DNA of 64,000 nucleotides from GCA-2687515 sp002687515 (lineage in GTDB: Bacteria; Pseudomonadota; Alphaproteobacteria; Rhodospirillales; UBA2165), in the NCBI GenBank assembly GCA_030745835.1, contig JASLNU010000021.1:6612-70611 (forward strand), given 5' to 3'. Of this stretch, positions 38,641 to 45,952 are shown piece by piece. Every line of letters starts with the position of its first letter. Within the stretch, counting starts at the first letter, position 1. A model generated the notes under the pieces. The model saw only the letters and a program-made list of their open reading frames with translations. It was not told the origin of the DNA and ran no database searches. The translations under genes and the position numbers were made by a program.

Positions 38641-39993
38641 ATGGCAGACGAACGCGTAAATATCGAAGTATCCGTGCAGCCGTCGGAAGGTCAACGATCG
38701 ATATTCGATGAAGAAGCTATTCCTGCCGTAACCAACTTGGACCAATTCCGGGCGAGCCAGGATAAGAGCATTGCCACCGCCCGCCGCCTTCAAAATAACG
38801 GCTTCGCGGTTACCCATATTGGCGATTTCAGCATATCGGCCAGCTGCCCGGCGTCACACTTCGAAGAATTTTTCGGAACCAAATTCGACCGGCAAAGCCC
38901 GCCCGATGAACATACCTTTGTCGAGGAAGGGTACACGTTCGGGCGGCCGGACGCGGACGCCGACTGGCGGGTGCCCGATGCCGATGGTCTCGACCAATTG
39001 ATCGAGCGCGCCTATATCCAGGACCCACCCATTCTATTCGCCGGGGAACGGGAACTGCCGCCATTCTGGAACGATAAATTCAGGCTGCGGGTTCCCACCG
39101 ACGTGGCCCAGATCATGAATGCGGCGTCGGTACACAAAGGCGAAGTGACCGGGCGCGGCGTCAAGGTCGCCATGGTCGATACCGGCTTCTACCAGCATCC
39201 GTTTTTCAGTGATCAGGGCTATAATTTCCTGGCGGTCACGGCGCCCGACGCCCTCGACCACACTTCGGATTCCCATGGCCATGGAACCGGGGAATGCGCC
39301 AACATTTTCGCCACGGCGCCCGATATCAATTTCATCGGCGTGAAGTACAACAATCCGACCTTGGGATTTAAAACCGCGACGGACCTCAATCCGGACGTCA
39401 TCACCAATAGTTGGGGTTACAGCGTGGACCAGCCGGGAACATCCATGCCCAATTGGCTAAGACCCCTGCATCTGGCGGTACTGGATGCGGTGGCGCGCGG
39501 CATCACCGTATGTTTTTCCGCCGGCAACGGCCATTTCGGCTTCCCCGGAAGCATGCCCGAAGTGATCAGCGTCGGCGGCGTATTTGTCGATGAAGATTTG
39601 AACTATTCGGCGTCCGATTATACCAGCGGCTTCGCCTCCACTTGGTTCCCGGGCCGCAACGTGCCGGATATTTCCGGGCTTTGCGGAAATCGGCCAAGAG
39701 CCGACTATATCGTGCTTCCGGTTCAAGATCGCGCCACCCTGGATAAAGAAAATGGGTGGGGCGCGTTCAGCGGAACATCGGCGGCTTCGCCCATGGTCGC
39801 CGGGGTCTGCGCGTTGCTCAAGCAAATCGATCCGGACCTTTCGCCCGATGATGTAAAAAATCTGCTGAAATTTACCGCCAGGGATATTACCGTAGGAACG
39901 AATGCCATGGGCAACGATGCCCGCCCCGGGCCTGATCTTGCGACTGGGTTCGGACTGGTCGATGCGGAACGCGCGGTCGAGGCACTGATTTAG
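38641..39993 (+). CDS. Subtilisin-like (S8) serine protease, apparently intracellular, with propeptide-like N-domain
   Basis: The protein of 450 residues has the catalytic triad of the subtilase family: Asp180 in VAMVDTGF, His214 in SHGHGTGEC and Ser380 in FSGTSAASPMVAG, with the oxyanion asparagine region in TNSWGYS. There is no signal peptide. Residues about 30-85 (ATARRLQNNGFAVTHIGDFS, SCPASHFEEFFGTKF) look like the propeptide domains of subtilases and sedolisins, which fold and inhibit the protease. The downstream gene at 40041 encodes a stand-alone protein with the same pattern. The pair sits between lpdA and lipA, where alphaproteobacteria normally have nothing. Substrate and role are unknown. 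Confidence 0.88.
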   Translation: MADERVNIEVSVQPSEGQRSIFDEEAIPAVTNLDQFRASQDKSIATARRLQNNGFAVTHIGDFSISASCPASHFEEFFGTKFDRQSPPDEHTFVEEGYTFGRPDADADWRVPDADGLDQLIERAYIQDPPILFAGERELPPFWNDKFRLRVPTDVAQIMNAASVHKGEVTGRGVKVAMVDTGFYQHPFFSDQGYNFLAVTAPDALDHTSDSHGHGTGECANIFATAPDINFIGVKYNNPTLGFKTATDLNPDVITNSWGYSVDQPGTSMPNWLRPLHLAVLDAVARGITVCFSAGNGHFGFPGSMPEVISVGGVFVDEDLNYSASDYTSGFASTWFPGRNVPDISGLCGNRPRADYIVLPVQDRATLDKENGWGAFSGTSAASPMVAGVCALLKQIDPDLSPDDVKNLLKFTARDITVGTNAMGNDARPGPDLATGFGLVDAERAVEALI

Positions 39994-39999
39994 GGATGT

Positions 40000-40060
40000 A
40001 CGGTTTCGGCGGCGTCAATGGAATTCAATAAAGGAGCCCGATGAACGCCGCCGAAACCGT
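40000..40060. promoter_or_regulatory. 16-bp hairpin holding the ribosome site and start codon of the propeptide-like gene
   Basis: Bases 40000-40015 and 40045-40060 are exact complements (ACGGTTTCGGCGGCGT). The 29-base loop contains the ribosome site AAGGAG (40031-40036) and the ATG (40041-40043) of the small gene, and the right arm is its codons 2-7. In the mRNA, initiation would take place inside this loop. A ribosome finishing the protease gene, which stops at 39993, would stop just short of the stem. This looks like a translational control element. Confidence 0.65.
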
Positions 40061-40376
40061 CTCTTTTGATATATTGCTCAAACCGCCGGCGACGGCGGCC
40101 GATGCGAATACGGTTTCCATCGATACCACGCGCCCGGCGCCCGAAGATGTGGAACGATGCCGGCGTTGGCTGATCGGCCGCGGGGTCGAGGCCCATGACA
40201 GCGGCTTCGGATTGGCATGCACGGCAAACCGCCAATTGTTTGAAGAAATTTTCTCGGTCACGATTATTGTCGGGCCGGATGGCAAGCCCGAGCTTTCCGG
40301 TATGCCCAGAATTCCAGCGGAAATTGAAGCCAATGTCGAGCAACTGACGCTAACGGTCGCCCCCGAGCTCTTTTAG
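40041..40376 (+). CDS. Stand-alone propeptide-like protein, candidate inhibitor of the adjacent S8 protease
   Basis: The 111-residue soluble protein has the segment VERCRRWLIGRGVEAHDSGF, then ACTANRQLFEEIFSVTI, which aligns by eye with the N-domain of the upstream protease (ARRLQNNGFAVTHIGDFS, SCPASHFEEFFGTKF): shared RR-L-G-V-H, C-A and FEE-F. Its C-terminal RIPAEIEANVEQLTLTV resembles the end of pro-kumamolisin activation domains (LPxxVxxxVxxVxGL). No signal peptide is seen. The most economical idea is a trans-acting inhibitor or chaperone of the protease encoded 48 bases upstream. That is inference. A damaged duplicate of the protease N-terminus is less likely because the frame is intact and has its own ribosome site. 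Confidence 0.6.
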   Translation: MNAAETVSFDILLKPPATAADANTVSIDTTRPAPEDVERCRRWLIGRGVEAHDSGFGLACTANRQLFEEIFSVTIIVGPDGKPELSGMPRIPAEIEANVEQLTLTVAPELF

Positions 40377-40429
40377 AAAATTGCCGTACCCCCTTGAATT
40401 TTAACCTCCACCACGGGCATATAATTTCC

Positions 40430-41359
40430 ATGCCGACCACTCAATCCCTGCGCCACCCCGAGAAACGCAACAAGCCGGACCGGCCGAGCCCGAGGAAGCC
40501 GGCCTGGATCAGGGTCAAGGCGCCGACCTCGCCGGTTTACGGCGAAACCAAGGCGCTGATGCGCGGCCTCGGGCTCACCACCGTCTGCGAGGAGGCGGCC
40601 TGCCCGAATATCGGCGAATGCTGGGCCCAGCGGCACGCGACGGTGATGATCTTGGGCGAGATCTGCACCCGCGCCTGCGCCTTCTGCAACGTCGCCACCG
40701 GCAGGCCGGGCCCGGTCAACCCCAAGGAGCCGGAAAATGTCGGCCTGATGGCGCAAAAGACCGGGCTCAAGCACATGGTCATCACCTCGGTGGACCGGGA
40801 CGATCTGGACGACGGCGGCGCCGGTCAGTTCGCCCGCTGCATCAAGGCCGTGCGGGCGCTGTCGCCGGGCACCACGCTTGAGGTGCTGACCCCCGATTTC
40901 CGGGACAAACCGGGCGCCCTGGAAACCGTGATCGCCGCCAAGCCCGATGTCTTCAATCACAATCTGGAAACCGTGCCGCGCCTTTATGCCGAAATCCGCC
41001 CGGGTGCCCGCTACGGCCGCTCGCTCAAGCTGCTGGCCGACGCCAAGGAAATCGATCCCGATACCTTCACCAAATCGGGCATCATGGTCGGCCTCGGCGA
41101 AGAGACAGCGGAAGTCGGCCAGGTGATGGACGATCTGCGCGCCGCCAATGTGGATTTCCTGACCATCGGCCAGTATCTGCAGCCGACGCCCAAGCACGCG
41201 CCGGTCGACCGCTTCGTGACGCCGGGCAAATTCAAGGAATATCAGAGCCTGGCCACCGCCAAAGGCTTCCTGAAAGTCTCGGCGACGCCATTGACCCGCT
41301 CCTCCTACCACGCCGACACGGATTTCCAGGCGCTTAAAGACGCGCGCGCCGCCCGGTAA
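40430..41359 (+). CDS. lipA: Lipoyl synthase
   Basis: The 309-residue radical-SAM enzyme inserts two sulfurs into octanoyl groups on lipoyl domains such as those of PdhB and PdhC encoded upstream. Both clusters are present: the auxiliary cluster motif CEEAACPNIGECW and the radical-SAM CTRACAFC, together with NHNLETVPRLY and the C-terminal RSSYHAD motif whose serine binds the auxiliary cluster. The frame extends upstream to 40394, but the ATG at 40430 gives the usual N-terminal length. It lies 53 bases after the propeptide-like gene and 96 bases before coq10, in the classic PDH-lipA-coq10 order. Confidence 0.97.
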   Translation: MPTTQSLRHPEKRNKPDRPSPRKPAWIRVKAPTSPVYGETKALMRGLGLTTVCEEAACPNIGECWAQRHATVMILGEICTRACAFCNVATGRPGPVNPKEPENVGLMAQKTGLKHMVITSVDRDDLDDGGAGQFARCIKAVRALSPGTTLEVLTPDFRDKPGALETVIAAKPDVFNHNLETVPRLYAEIRPGARYGRSLKLLADAKEIDPDTFTKSGIMVGLGEETAEVGQVMDDLRAANVDFLTIGQYLQPTPKHAPVDRFVTPGKFKEYQSLATAKGFLKVSATPLTRSSYHADTDFQALKDARAAR

Positions 41360-41455
41360 CCGAACCGGCGACGCAGACCGGCCTCGATTGACGGACAATT
41401 GAACCGCTGGAAAGCCGGGTCTGTTCATTAACCTATTTCCGGCTATAAGGCAGCC

Positions 41456-41887
41456 ATGCCGACCCATGCAGAAAAAAGACGGCTGCCGCATTCGCCCGAG
41501 CAGATGTTCGCGCTGGTCGCCGATGTCGAAAAATATCCCGAGTTTCTGCCTTGGTGCGTGGCGACCCGCGTCCGCGGCCAGGATGGCGATACCATCACCG
41601 CCGACATGGTCATCGGCTACAAGATGTTCCGCGAACGCTTTACCTCGAAGGTGCATCTGGACCGGCCCGGGCTGCGTATCGATGTCGCCTATTCGGAAGG
41701 GCCGTTCAAATATTTGAACAACCACTGGCTCTTTATCGCCGACGGCGAGGGCACCATCGTCGATTTCTATGTGGACTTCGAATTCCGCTCCAGGCTGCTG
41801 CAAAAATTGATCGGCGCGGTGTTTAACGAAGCCGTCAAGATCATGGTGCACGCCTTCGAAAAACGGGCAAAAAACGTTTACGGCTGA
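41456..41887 (+). CDS. Coq10/RatA-type START-domain protein
   Basis: This 143-residue protein belongs to the polyketide cyclase/COQ10 START family: HSPEQMFALVADVEKYPEFLPWC at the N-terminus, then RFTSKVHLDRPGLRIDV, GPFKYLNNHWLF, VDFYVDFEFRSRLLQKLIG and a C-terminal helix VFNEAVKIMVHAFEKRAK. Members bind ubiquinone or other lipids and support respiratory function; the E. coli relative RatA is named for effects on ribosomes. The position after lipA is conserved in alphaproteobacteria. The stop is 15 bases from the convergent cinA gene. Confidence 0.92.
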   Translation: MPTHAEKRRLPHSPEQMFALVADVEKYPEFLPWCVATRVRGQDGDTITADMVIGYKMFRERFTSKVHLDRPGLRIDVAYSEGPFKYLNNHWLFIADGEGTIVDFYVDFEFRSRLLQKLIGAVFNEAVKIMVHAFEKRAKNVYG

Positions 41888-41902
41888 TTCGACCGGCACC
41901 CG

Positions 41903-42388
41903 CTAAATAGCCGCCAGCATCATATCCAGGGCCTTATCCACGGTCGCCAGGCGCACCGCCATGCGATCGCCCGCGAAGTGGGGCATTTGGCAAACCGTAT
42001 CCCGGCCGCGCCGGGCGACGGCGATGGCCACCGTGCCCACCGGTTTTTCCGGAGTGCCGCCGCCGGGTCCGGCAACCCCGGTCACGCCCACCGACAAATC
42101 GGCCGGTGAGATATCAAGCGCGCCGTCGGCCATGGCGATGGCGGTTTCCGGGCTGACCGCGCCATGCGCTGCGAGGGTTTGCTGGGGAACGCCGACGACT
42201 TCCATTTTCGCTTCGTTGCTATAGGTGACGAAACCGCGCTCGAACACCGCCGACGAGCCGGCCACCGAAATCAGGCAACCGGCGATCAGGCCGCCGCTGC
42301 AGGATTCGACGCTGGCGATCAGGACACCCGCATCCTCGCAGGACGCGATCAGCCGCGCCGCCTTATCCAGGGTTTCGTCAGGGAACAT
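41903..42388 (-). CDS. pncC: CinA C-terminal domain protein, nicotinamide-nucleotide amidase
   Basis: The 161-residue protein is the stand-alone CinA-C/PncC domain, which deamidates nicotinamide mononucleotide to nicotinic acid mononucleotide in NAD recycling. Signature segments are SVESCSGGLIAGCLISVAGSS with the catalytic serine region, GFVTYSNEAKMEVVGV, HGAVSPETAIAMADGAL, SVGVTGVAGPGGGTPEKPVG and the C-terminal helix. The N-terminal MoaB-like half of full CinA is absent, which is the common bacterial form. It is downstream of pgpA on the same strand with a 15-base gap, an order conserved in this lineage. Confidence 0.93.
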   Translation of the reverse strand: MFPDETLDKAARLIASCEDAGVLIASVESCSGGLIAGCLISVAGSSAVFERGFVTYSNEAKMEVVGVPQQTLAAHGAVSPETAIAMADGALDISPADLSVGVTGVAGPGGGTPEKPVGTVAIAVARRGRDTVCQMPHFAGDRMAVRLATVDKALDMMLAAI

Positions 42389-42403
42389 GCACGCCTCCCG
42401 CGT

Positions 42404-42868
42404 TCAGACTTCGATGCCCAGCAGGTATCTGAGTAGCAATAGCCCAAGCGCCGCGTAAACGCCCGCCAAAATATCGTCGAACATGATGCCGACGCCGCCC
42501 TTGATACGGCGGTCGGCCCAGGAAACCGGCCACGGCTTGACGATATCGAAAAAACGGAACAGCACGAACCCCAAGGCGTACAAAAGGAGGTCCGCCGGAA
42601 CCACCAACAGGGTCAGCCATTGGCCGGCAACCTCGTCGACGACGATTTCACCCGGGTCATCCCGTCCCAATCGGCGGCCATGCACCGACGACGCCCAGAC
42701 GCCGATGATAAACAGGACCGCCGTGGCGCCCGCCAGCCAGGGCGCGCCGCCCCAGCCATGGATCAGCCAGGCCAGCGGCAGCGCCGCCAGCGAGCCCCAG
42801 GTTCCCGGCGCTTTCGGCAATAGGCCGGCGCCGAAGAATACAGCGATCAATCCAGCGAATCGATTCAT
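42404..42868 (-). CDS. pgpA: Phosphatidylglycerophosphatase A
   Basis: This 154-residue inner-membrane protein matches PgpA, which removes phosphate from phosphatidylglycerophosphate to give phosphatidylglycerol. It shows the family's LLPKAPGTWGSLAALPLA at the N-terminus, DPGEIVVDEVAGQWLTLL with the metal-binding acidic residues, LGFVLFRFFDIVKPWPV and the terminal GGVGIMFDDILAGVYA. Several hydrophobic segments span the membrane. The ATG at 42868 is chosen over a TTG one codon upstream. ispDF, often the next gene upstream, is not present here. Confidence 0.95.
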   Translation of the reverse strand: MNRFAGLIAVFFGAGLLPKAPGTWGSLAALPLAWLIHGWGGAPWLAGATAVLFIIGVWASSVHGRRLGRDDPGEIVVDEVAGQWLTLLVVPADLLLYALGFVLFRFFDIVKPWPVSWADRRIKGGVGIMFDDILAGVYAALGLLLLRYLLGIEV

Positions 42869-43195
42869 CAATTGAAGGGAGCATGAAATCCTTGCGAATC
42901 CAACAGCAAAGAGGACGGCGCAAATTTCGCTTTGAAAGTTTCAGTCGCTGCCGATTCCGGTTTCAGCCTAACATCCTCAAGTTCCTGAACGAATTAAGGT
43001 GAGCCCGGCCCGCCCGCCAAATTTAAGCCGCGATTGGCCAACAAAGTTCCATATTCGGCGTTGATAACGGTTGCAAGATTTCGGCGGAATCGGTACCGTC
43101 GGCGGGTCCGGTCCGGAGCGTCGAAAATGGGGACGACGCCTGATATCAGGCCGCAGGCTACCGGACATTTGAGGGACCGGCAGGGTGAGGGGGCG
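42869..43195. other. Non-coding gap between pgpA and the M23 peptidase gene
   Basis: These 327 bases separate divergent genes. The frame of the peptidase stays open to 43034, but the upstream part encodes an arginine-rich run (RFRRNRYRRRVRSG) unlike the protein and is probably untranslated. I see no repeat or clear promoter pair. Confidence 0.45.
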
Positions 43196-44512
43196 ATGAA
43201 CCGAATATTCGGCAGGTTTTTGAAGGCCATGTCACGCGCGGTCGGACGCTATTTTCCTGAACGCGAGTTTATACTTCGCACCGAAGGGCGTGTCGTCTAC
43301 CTGAGGATTTCGCGCGGCGCGCAATTCGGGGTTTTGGCCCTGGCGCTGGTCGGCATCGGCTGGAGTGTGTTTTCATCCTTTGGCCTGTTCGCCAGCGAAC
43401 GCGTCATCGAAGCCAAGGATCAAAGCATCCTCAACGCCCGCCTCGTCTATCGCAACCTTCTTTCCGACGTTTCCGCCTATCAGCGGCGGTTCACGACACT
43501 GACCGAAGAGTTGCAGAAAAATCACGGCTTGGTACTTGGTCTCGTGCAAACCAATTCCACTCTGCAGAGAAACCTGAAATCAGCGGAAAGCAAACTGCAA
43601 AGTCAGCAACAGCAGGAATCGGAAATTCTGGCGGCGCGCGACGCGCTGAAGAAAAAACTGACCCGCATCGAAACCGATATGCAGCAGATGAACAGCCACA
43701 ATTTCGAGCTGCGCGGCAATCTAAGCTCGATCACCACCAATCTCGAATCGGCATTGGCGCAACGCAACGAAGCCCAGTCGAAAGCGCGCGGCCTGAATCG
43801 CCGGATCGGCGATTTGGAAGCCCAGATCGGACGCCTCCACGACGCTGAGATCGATAACATCGAACGGCTGGCGAGCCGCGCCCAACGCGGCATCAATTAC
43901 GTCGAATCGGTTCTGAAAAGGACCGGGATGAAGCTCTCGAGACTGATCGACGGCGCAACCGGCGGCATCGACGGACAAGGCGGACCGTTCATGGCGGTCA
44001 GCCCGCTGACCGAACCGGCGGACCGACTGAAGGCCGGCCTGGTTAACCTGGATATCACCCTTGATCGTTGGGACGCGGTCAATCAGGTATTCAATGTGAT
44101 GCCGCTTTCGCCGCCGCTCGATCAATTTACGGTTTCCAGTCATTTCGGCAAACGCCGCGATCCGATCAACCGCCGATGGGCCATGCATTACGGGATCGAT
44201 ATGGGCGGCGCGTTGCGCACCTCGGTCTATGCGGCGGCGCCGGGCTTGGTGCGTTACGCCGGGCGCAAGGGTAAATACGGCCGGCTGATCGAAATCGACC
44301 ACGGCAAGGGTTTCCGGACCCGATACGGCCATCTTTATAAGATTCTTGTTAAGCGCGGCCAAAAGGTGGATTATCGCACCAAGATCGCTCTGCTTGGGAA
44401 TTCGGGCCGCAGTACGGGGCCGCATCTACATTACGAGATTATCCACAAACGCAGATCGCTCAACCCCTGGAGATTTTTCAAGGCTGGCCGTTATGTTTAC
44501 AAAAGGCAGTAA
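43196..44512 (+). CDS. Membrane-anchored M23 (LytM) peptidase with coiled coil
   Basis: The 438-residue protein has a cytoplasmic N-terminus, one membrane segment (GVLALALVGIGWSVFSSFGL, about 46-65), a long coiled coil (about 80-215) and a C-terminal LytM domain. The zinc ligands are present: HYGIDMGG (His and Asp) and GPHLHYEI (HxH), so it is probably an active endopeptidase cutting peptidoglycan cross-bridges, similar to MepM or DipM-type factors. The ATG at 43196 with GAGGGG just before it is preferred to the longer frame. The bactofilin gene overlaps its 3' end by 20 bases, and the pairing of an M23 peptidase with bactofilin is a known cell-shape module. Confidence 0.93.
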   Translation: MNRIFGRFLKAMSRAVGRYFPEREFILRTEGRVVYLRISRGAQFGVLALALVGIGWSVFSSFGLFASERVIEAKDQSILNARLVYRNLLSDVSAYQRRFTTLTEELQKNHGLVLGLVQTNSTLQRNLKSAESKLQSQQQQESEILAARDALKKKLTRIETDMQQMNSHNFELRGNLSSITTNLESALAQRNEAQSKARGLNRRIGDLEAQIGRLHDAEIDNIERLASRAQRGINYVESVLKRTGMKLSRLIDGATGGIDGQGGPFMAVSPLTEPADRLKAGLVNLDITLDRWDAVNQVFNVMPLSPPLDQFTVSSHFGKRRDPINRRWAMHYGIDMGGALRTSVYAAAPGLVRYAGRKGKYGRLIEIDHGKGFRTRYGHLYKILVKRGQKVDYRTKIALLGNSGRSTGPHLHYEIIHKRRSLNPWRFFKAGRYVYKRQ

Positions 44513-44960
44513 AGAAGAAAATGCGATGCCACCGGCACCGAAAACGCCGGCGCCGCCATCCCTGTTGAGCACCGACCTTAAGATCACCGGCGATATCGTC
44601 AGCCAGGGCGAGATTCAGGTCGATGGCCAGATCGATGGCGATATCCATACCGATGTCCTGATCGTCGGCGAAACCGCCCAGATCAATGGCGAGATCTCGG
44701 CCGACAACGTCCGCGTTCATGGCTATGTGACCGGACAGATCAAGGCGCGCGCGGTTTCGCTGGCCAAATCGGCGCATGTGCTCGGCGATATCCTGCATGA
44801 AAACCTTGCCATCGAGCAGGGCGCCTTACTGGAAGGGCACTGCCGGCGCATCGAGGGCCACCGCAAGGAAAGCGAAGGCATGATCAATCTTCTGGTCAAG
44901 GGCGGCGCCAAGAGCAAGAGCGAGCCACCGCCCAAAAAAGCCGAAGTGGAAAGCGCCTGA
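44493..44960 (+). CDS. Bactofilin
   Basis: The 155-residue protein has the bactofilin core (about 25-125): a run of short beta turns forming a right-handed helix (LKITGDIVSQGEIQVDGQID, GDIHTDVLIVGETAQINGEI, SADNVRVHGYVTGQIKARAV) flanked by flexible proline-rich ends. Bactofilins polymerise without nucleotide and localise cell-wall enzymes, here most likely the M23 peptidase encoded immediately upstream with overlapping ends. The ATG at 44493 gives MFTKGSKEENAMPPAP; the frame further upstream is inside the peptidase gene. Confidence 0.94.
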   Translation: MFTKGSKEENAMPPAPKTPAPPSLLSTDLKITGDIVSQGEIQVDGQIDGDIHTDVLIVGETAQINGEISADNVRVHGYVTGQIKARAVSLAKSAHVLGDILHENLAIEQGALLEGHCRRIEGHRKESEGMINLLVKGGAKSKSEPPPKKAEVESA

Positions 44961-45947
44961 CTATCCGGCCTCCGCGCCGATAATTTCCGCGAACAAGCGC
45001 CGATCCACATTGCCGCCGGTGGCGATGACGGCAACCGTTTTTCCGGCAAAACGTGACTTTTGCTGCAAAAGCGCGGCGATGCCGACGGCGCCCGACGGTT
45101 CCAGCACGATTTTCAATGCATCGAAGGCCAGCCGCATCGCGGCGCGGACGGCGTCATCGGAGGCGGTCAAGGCCCCCGATAACAGTTTCCGGTTCACCGC
45201 AAAGGTAAGCTCGCCCGGCATCTCAAGAAGCAGCGCATCGCAGATCGAAGCCTCTTCGGGTTTGATCGGGGTGCGCATCCCGGCGGCCAGCGAGATTGCC
45301 CAGTCGTCGTAACCTTCCGGTTCGACGGCGTAGATTTCGGTTTCGGGGGTCAGGTGCGATAAGGCGATGGCGGTTCCGCCGATCATGCCGCCGCCCGAGC
45401 AGGGGCCGAGAAGCGCATCCAGGCGAACGCCCAATTCGCCCGCCTGGCGGGCCAGTTCGAGCCCGATGGTGCCCTGACCGGCGATAATCTCGGGATCATC
45501 ATAGGGCGGGATCAGGGTGGCGCCGGTGCGCATCGCGATTTCGCCGGCGATTTCAACCCGGTTCGCATCGCGCCGCTGGTAGGGTACGATGCGGGCGCCA
45601 TCGCTTTTGGTGTTGGCGATTTTGATCGCAGGGGCGTCGGCCGGCATGACGATGCTCGCATCAACGTCCAGGATGCGCGCCGCCCGGGCGACGCCCTGGG
45701 CATGATTGCCGGACGAAAAGGCGACCACCCCACGGCCGCGCGCCGCCTTTCCCAAGCCGGCAATCTTGTTGTAGGCGCCGCGGATTTTAAAGGCGCCGGT
45801 CCGTTGCAGGCATTCGGCCTTGACCAAAACCCGGCAGCCGAGGGCGTCATTGATGGCTTCGGATTCGAGCACCGGGGTTACCAGAGCGACATTTCGGAGC
45901 CGCTCGGCGGCGGCCTCGATATCCGCGAAAACAGGCGGCGAATGCAT
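44961..45947 (-). CDS. PLP-dependent threonine/serine dehydratase
   Basis: The 328-residue protein is a fold type II PLP enzyme. The PLP lysine is in TGAFKIRGAYNKIAGL, the serine-loop is SSGNHAQGVARAA, and the phosphate-binding glycine loop is GPCSGGGMIGG. It lacks the ACT regulatory domain of biosynthetic IlvA, so it is a short catabolic-type dehydratase acting on threonine or serine (2-oxobutanoate or pyruvate plus ammonia) or a serine racemase relative. The frame extends to 46085 within the slt gene, but the ATG at 45947 gives the normal N-terminus. It begins five bases after the slt stop, so the two are co-transcribed. Confidence 0.9.
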   Translation of the reverse strand: MHSPPVFADIEAAAERLRNVALVTPVLESEAINDALGCRVLVKAECLQRTGAFKIRGAYNKIAGLGKAARGRGVVAFSSGNHAQGVARAARILDVDASIVMPADAPAIKIANTKSDGARIVPYQRRDANRVEIAGEIAMRTGATLIPPYDDPEIIAGQGTIGLELARQAGELGVRLDALLGPCSGGGMIGGTAIALSHLTPETEIYAVEPEGYDDWAISLAAGMRTPIKPEEASICDALLLEMPGELTFAVNRKLLSGALTASDDAVRAAMRLAFDALKIVLEPSGAVGIAALLQQKSRFAGKTVAVIATGGNVDRRLFAEIIGAEAG

Positions 45948-45952
45948 GGATC

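Noticed and set aside
40420..40425. Perfect TATAAT just before lipA
   Set aside because: It ends five bases before the ATG, so transcription would begin inside the coding region, and the best -35 candidates are at the wrong distance.
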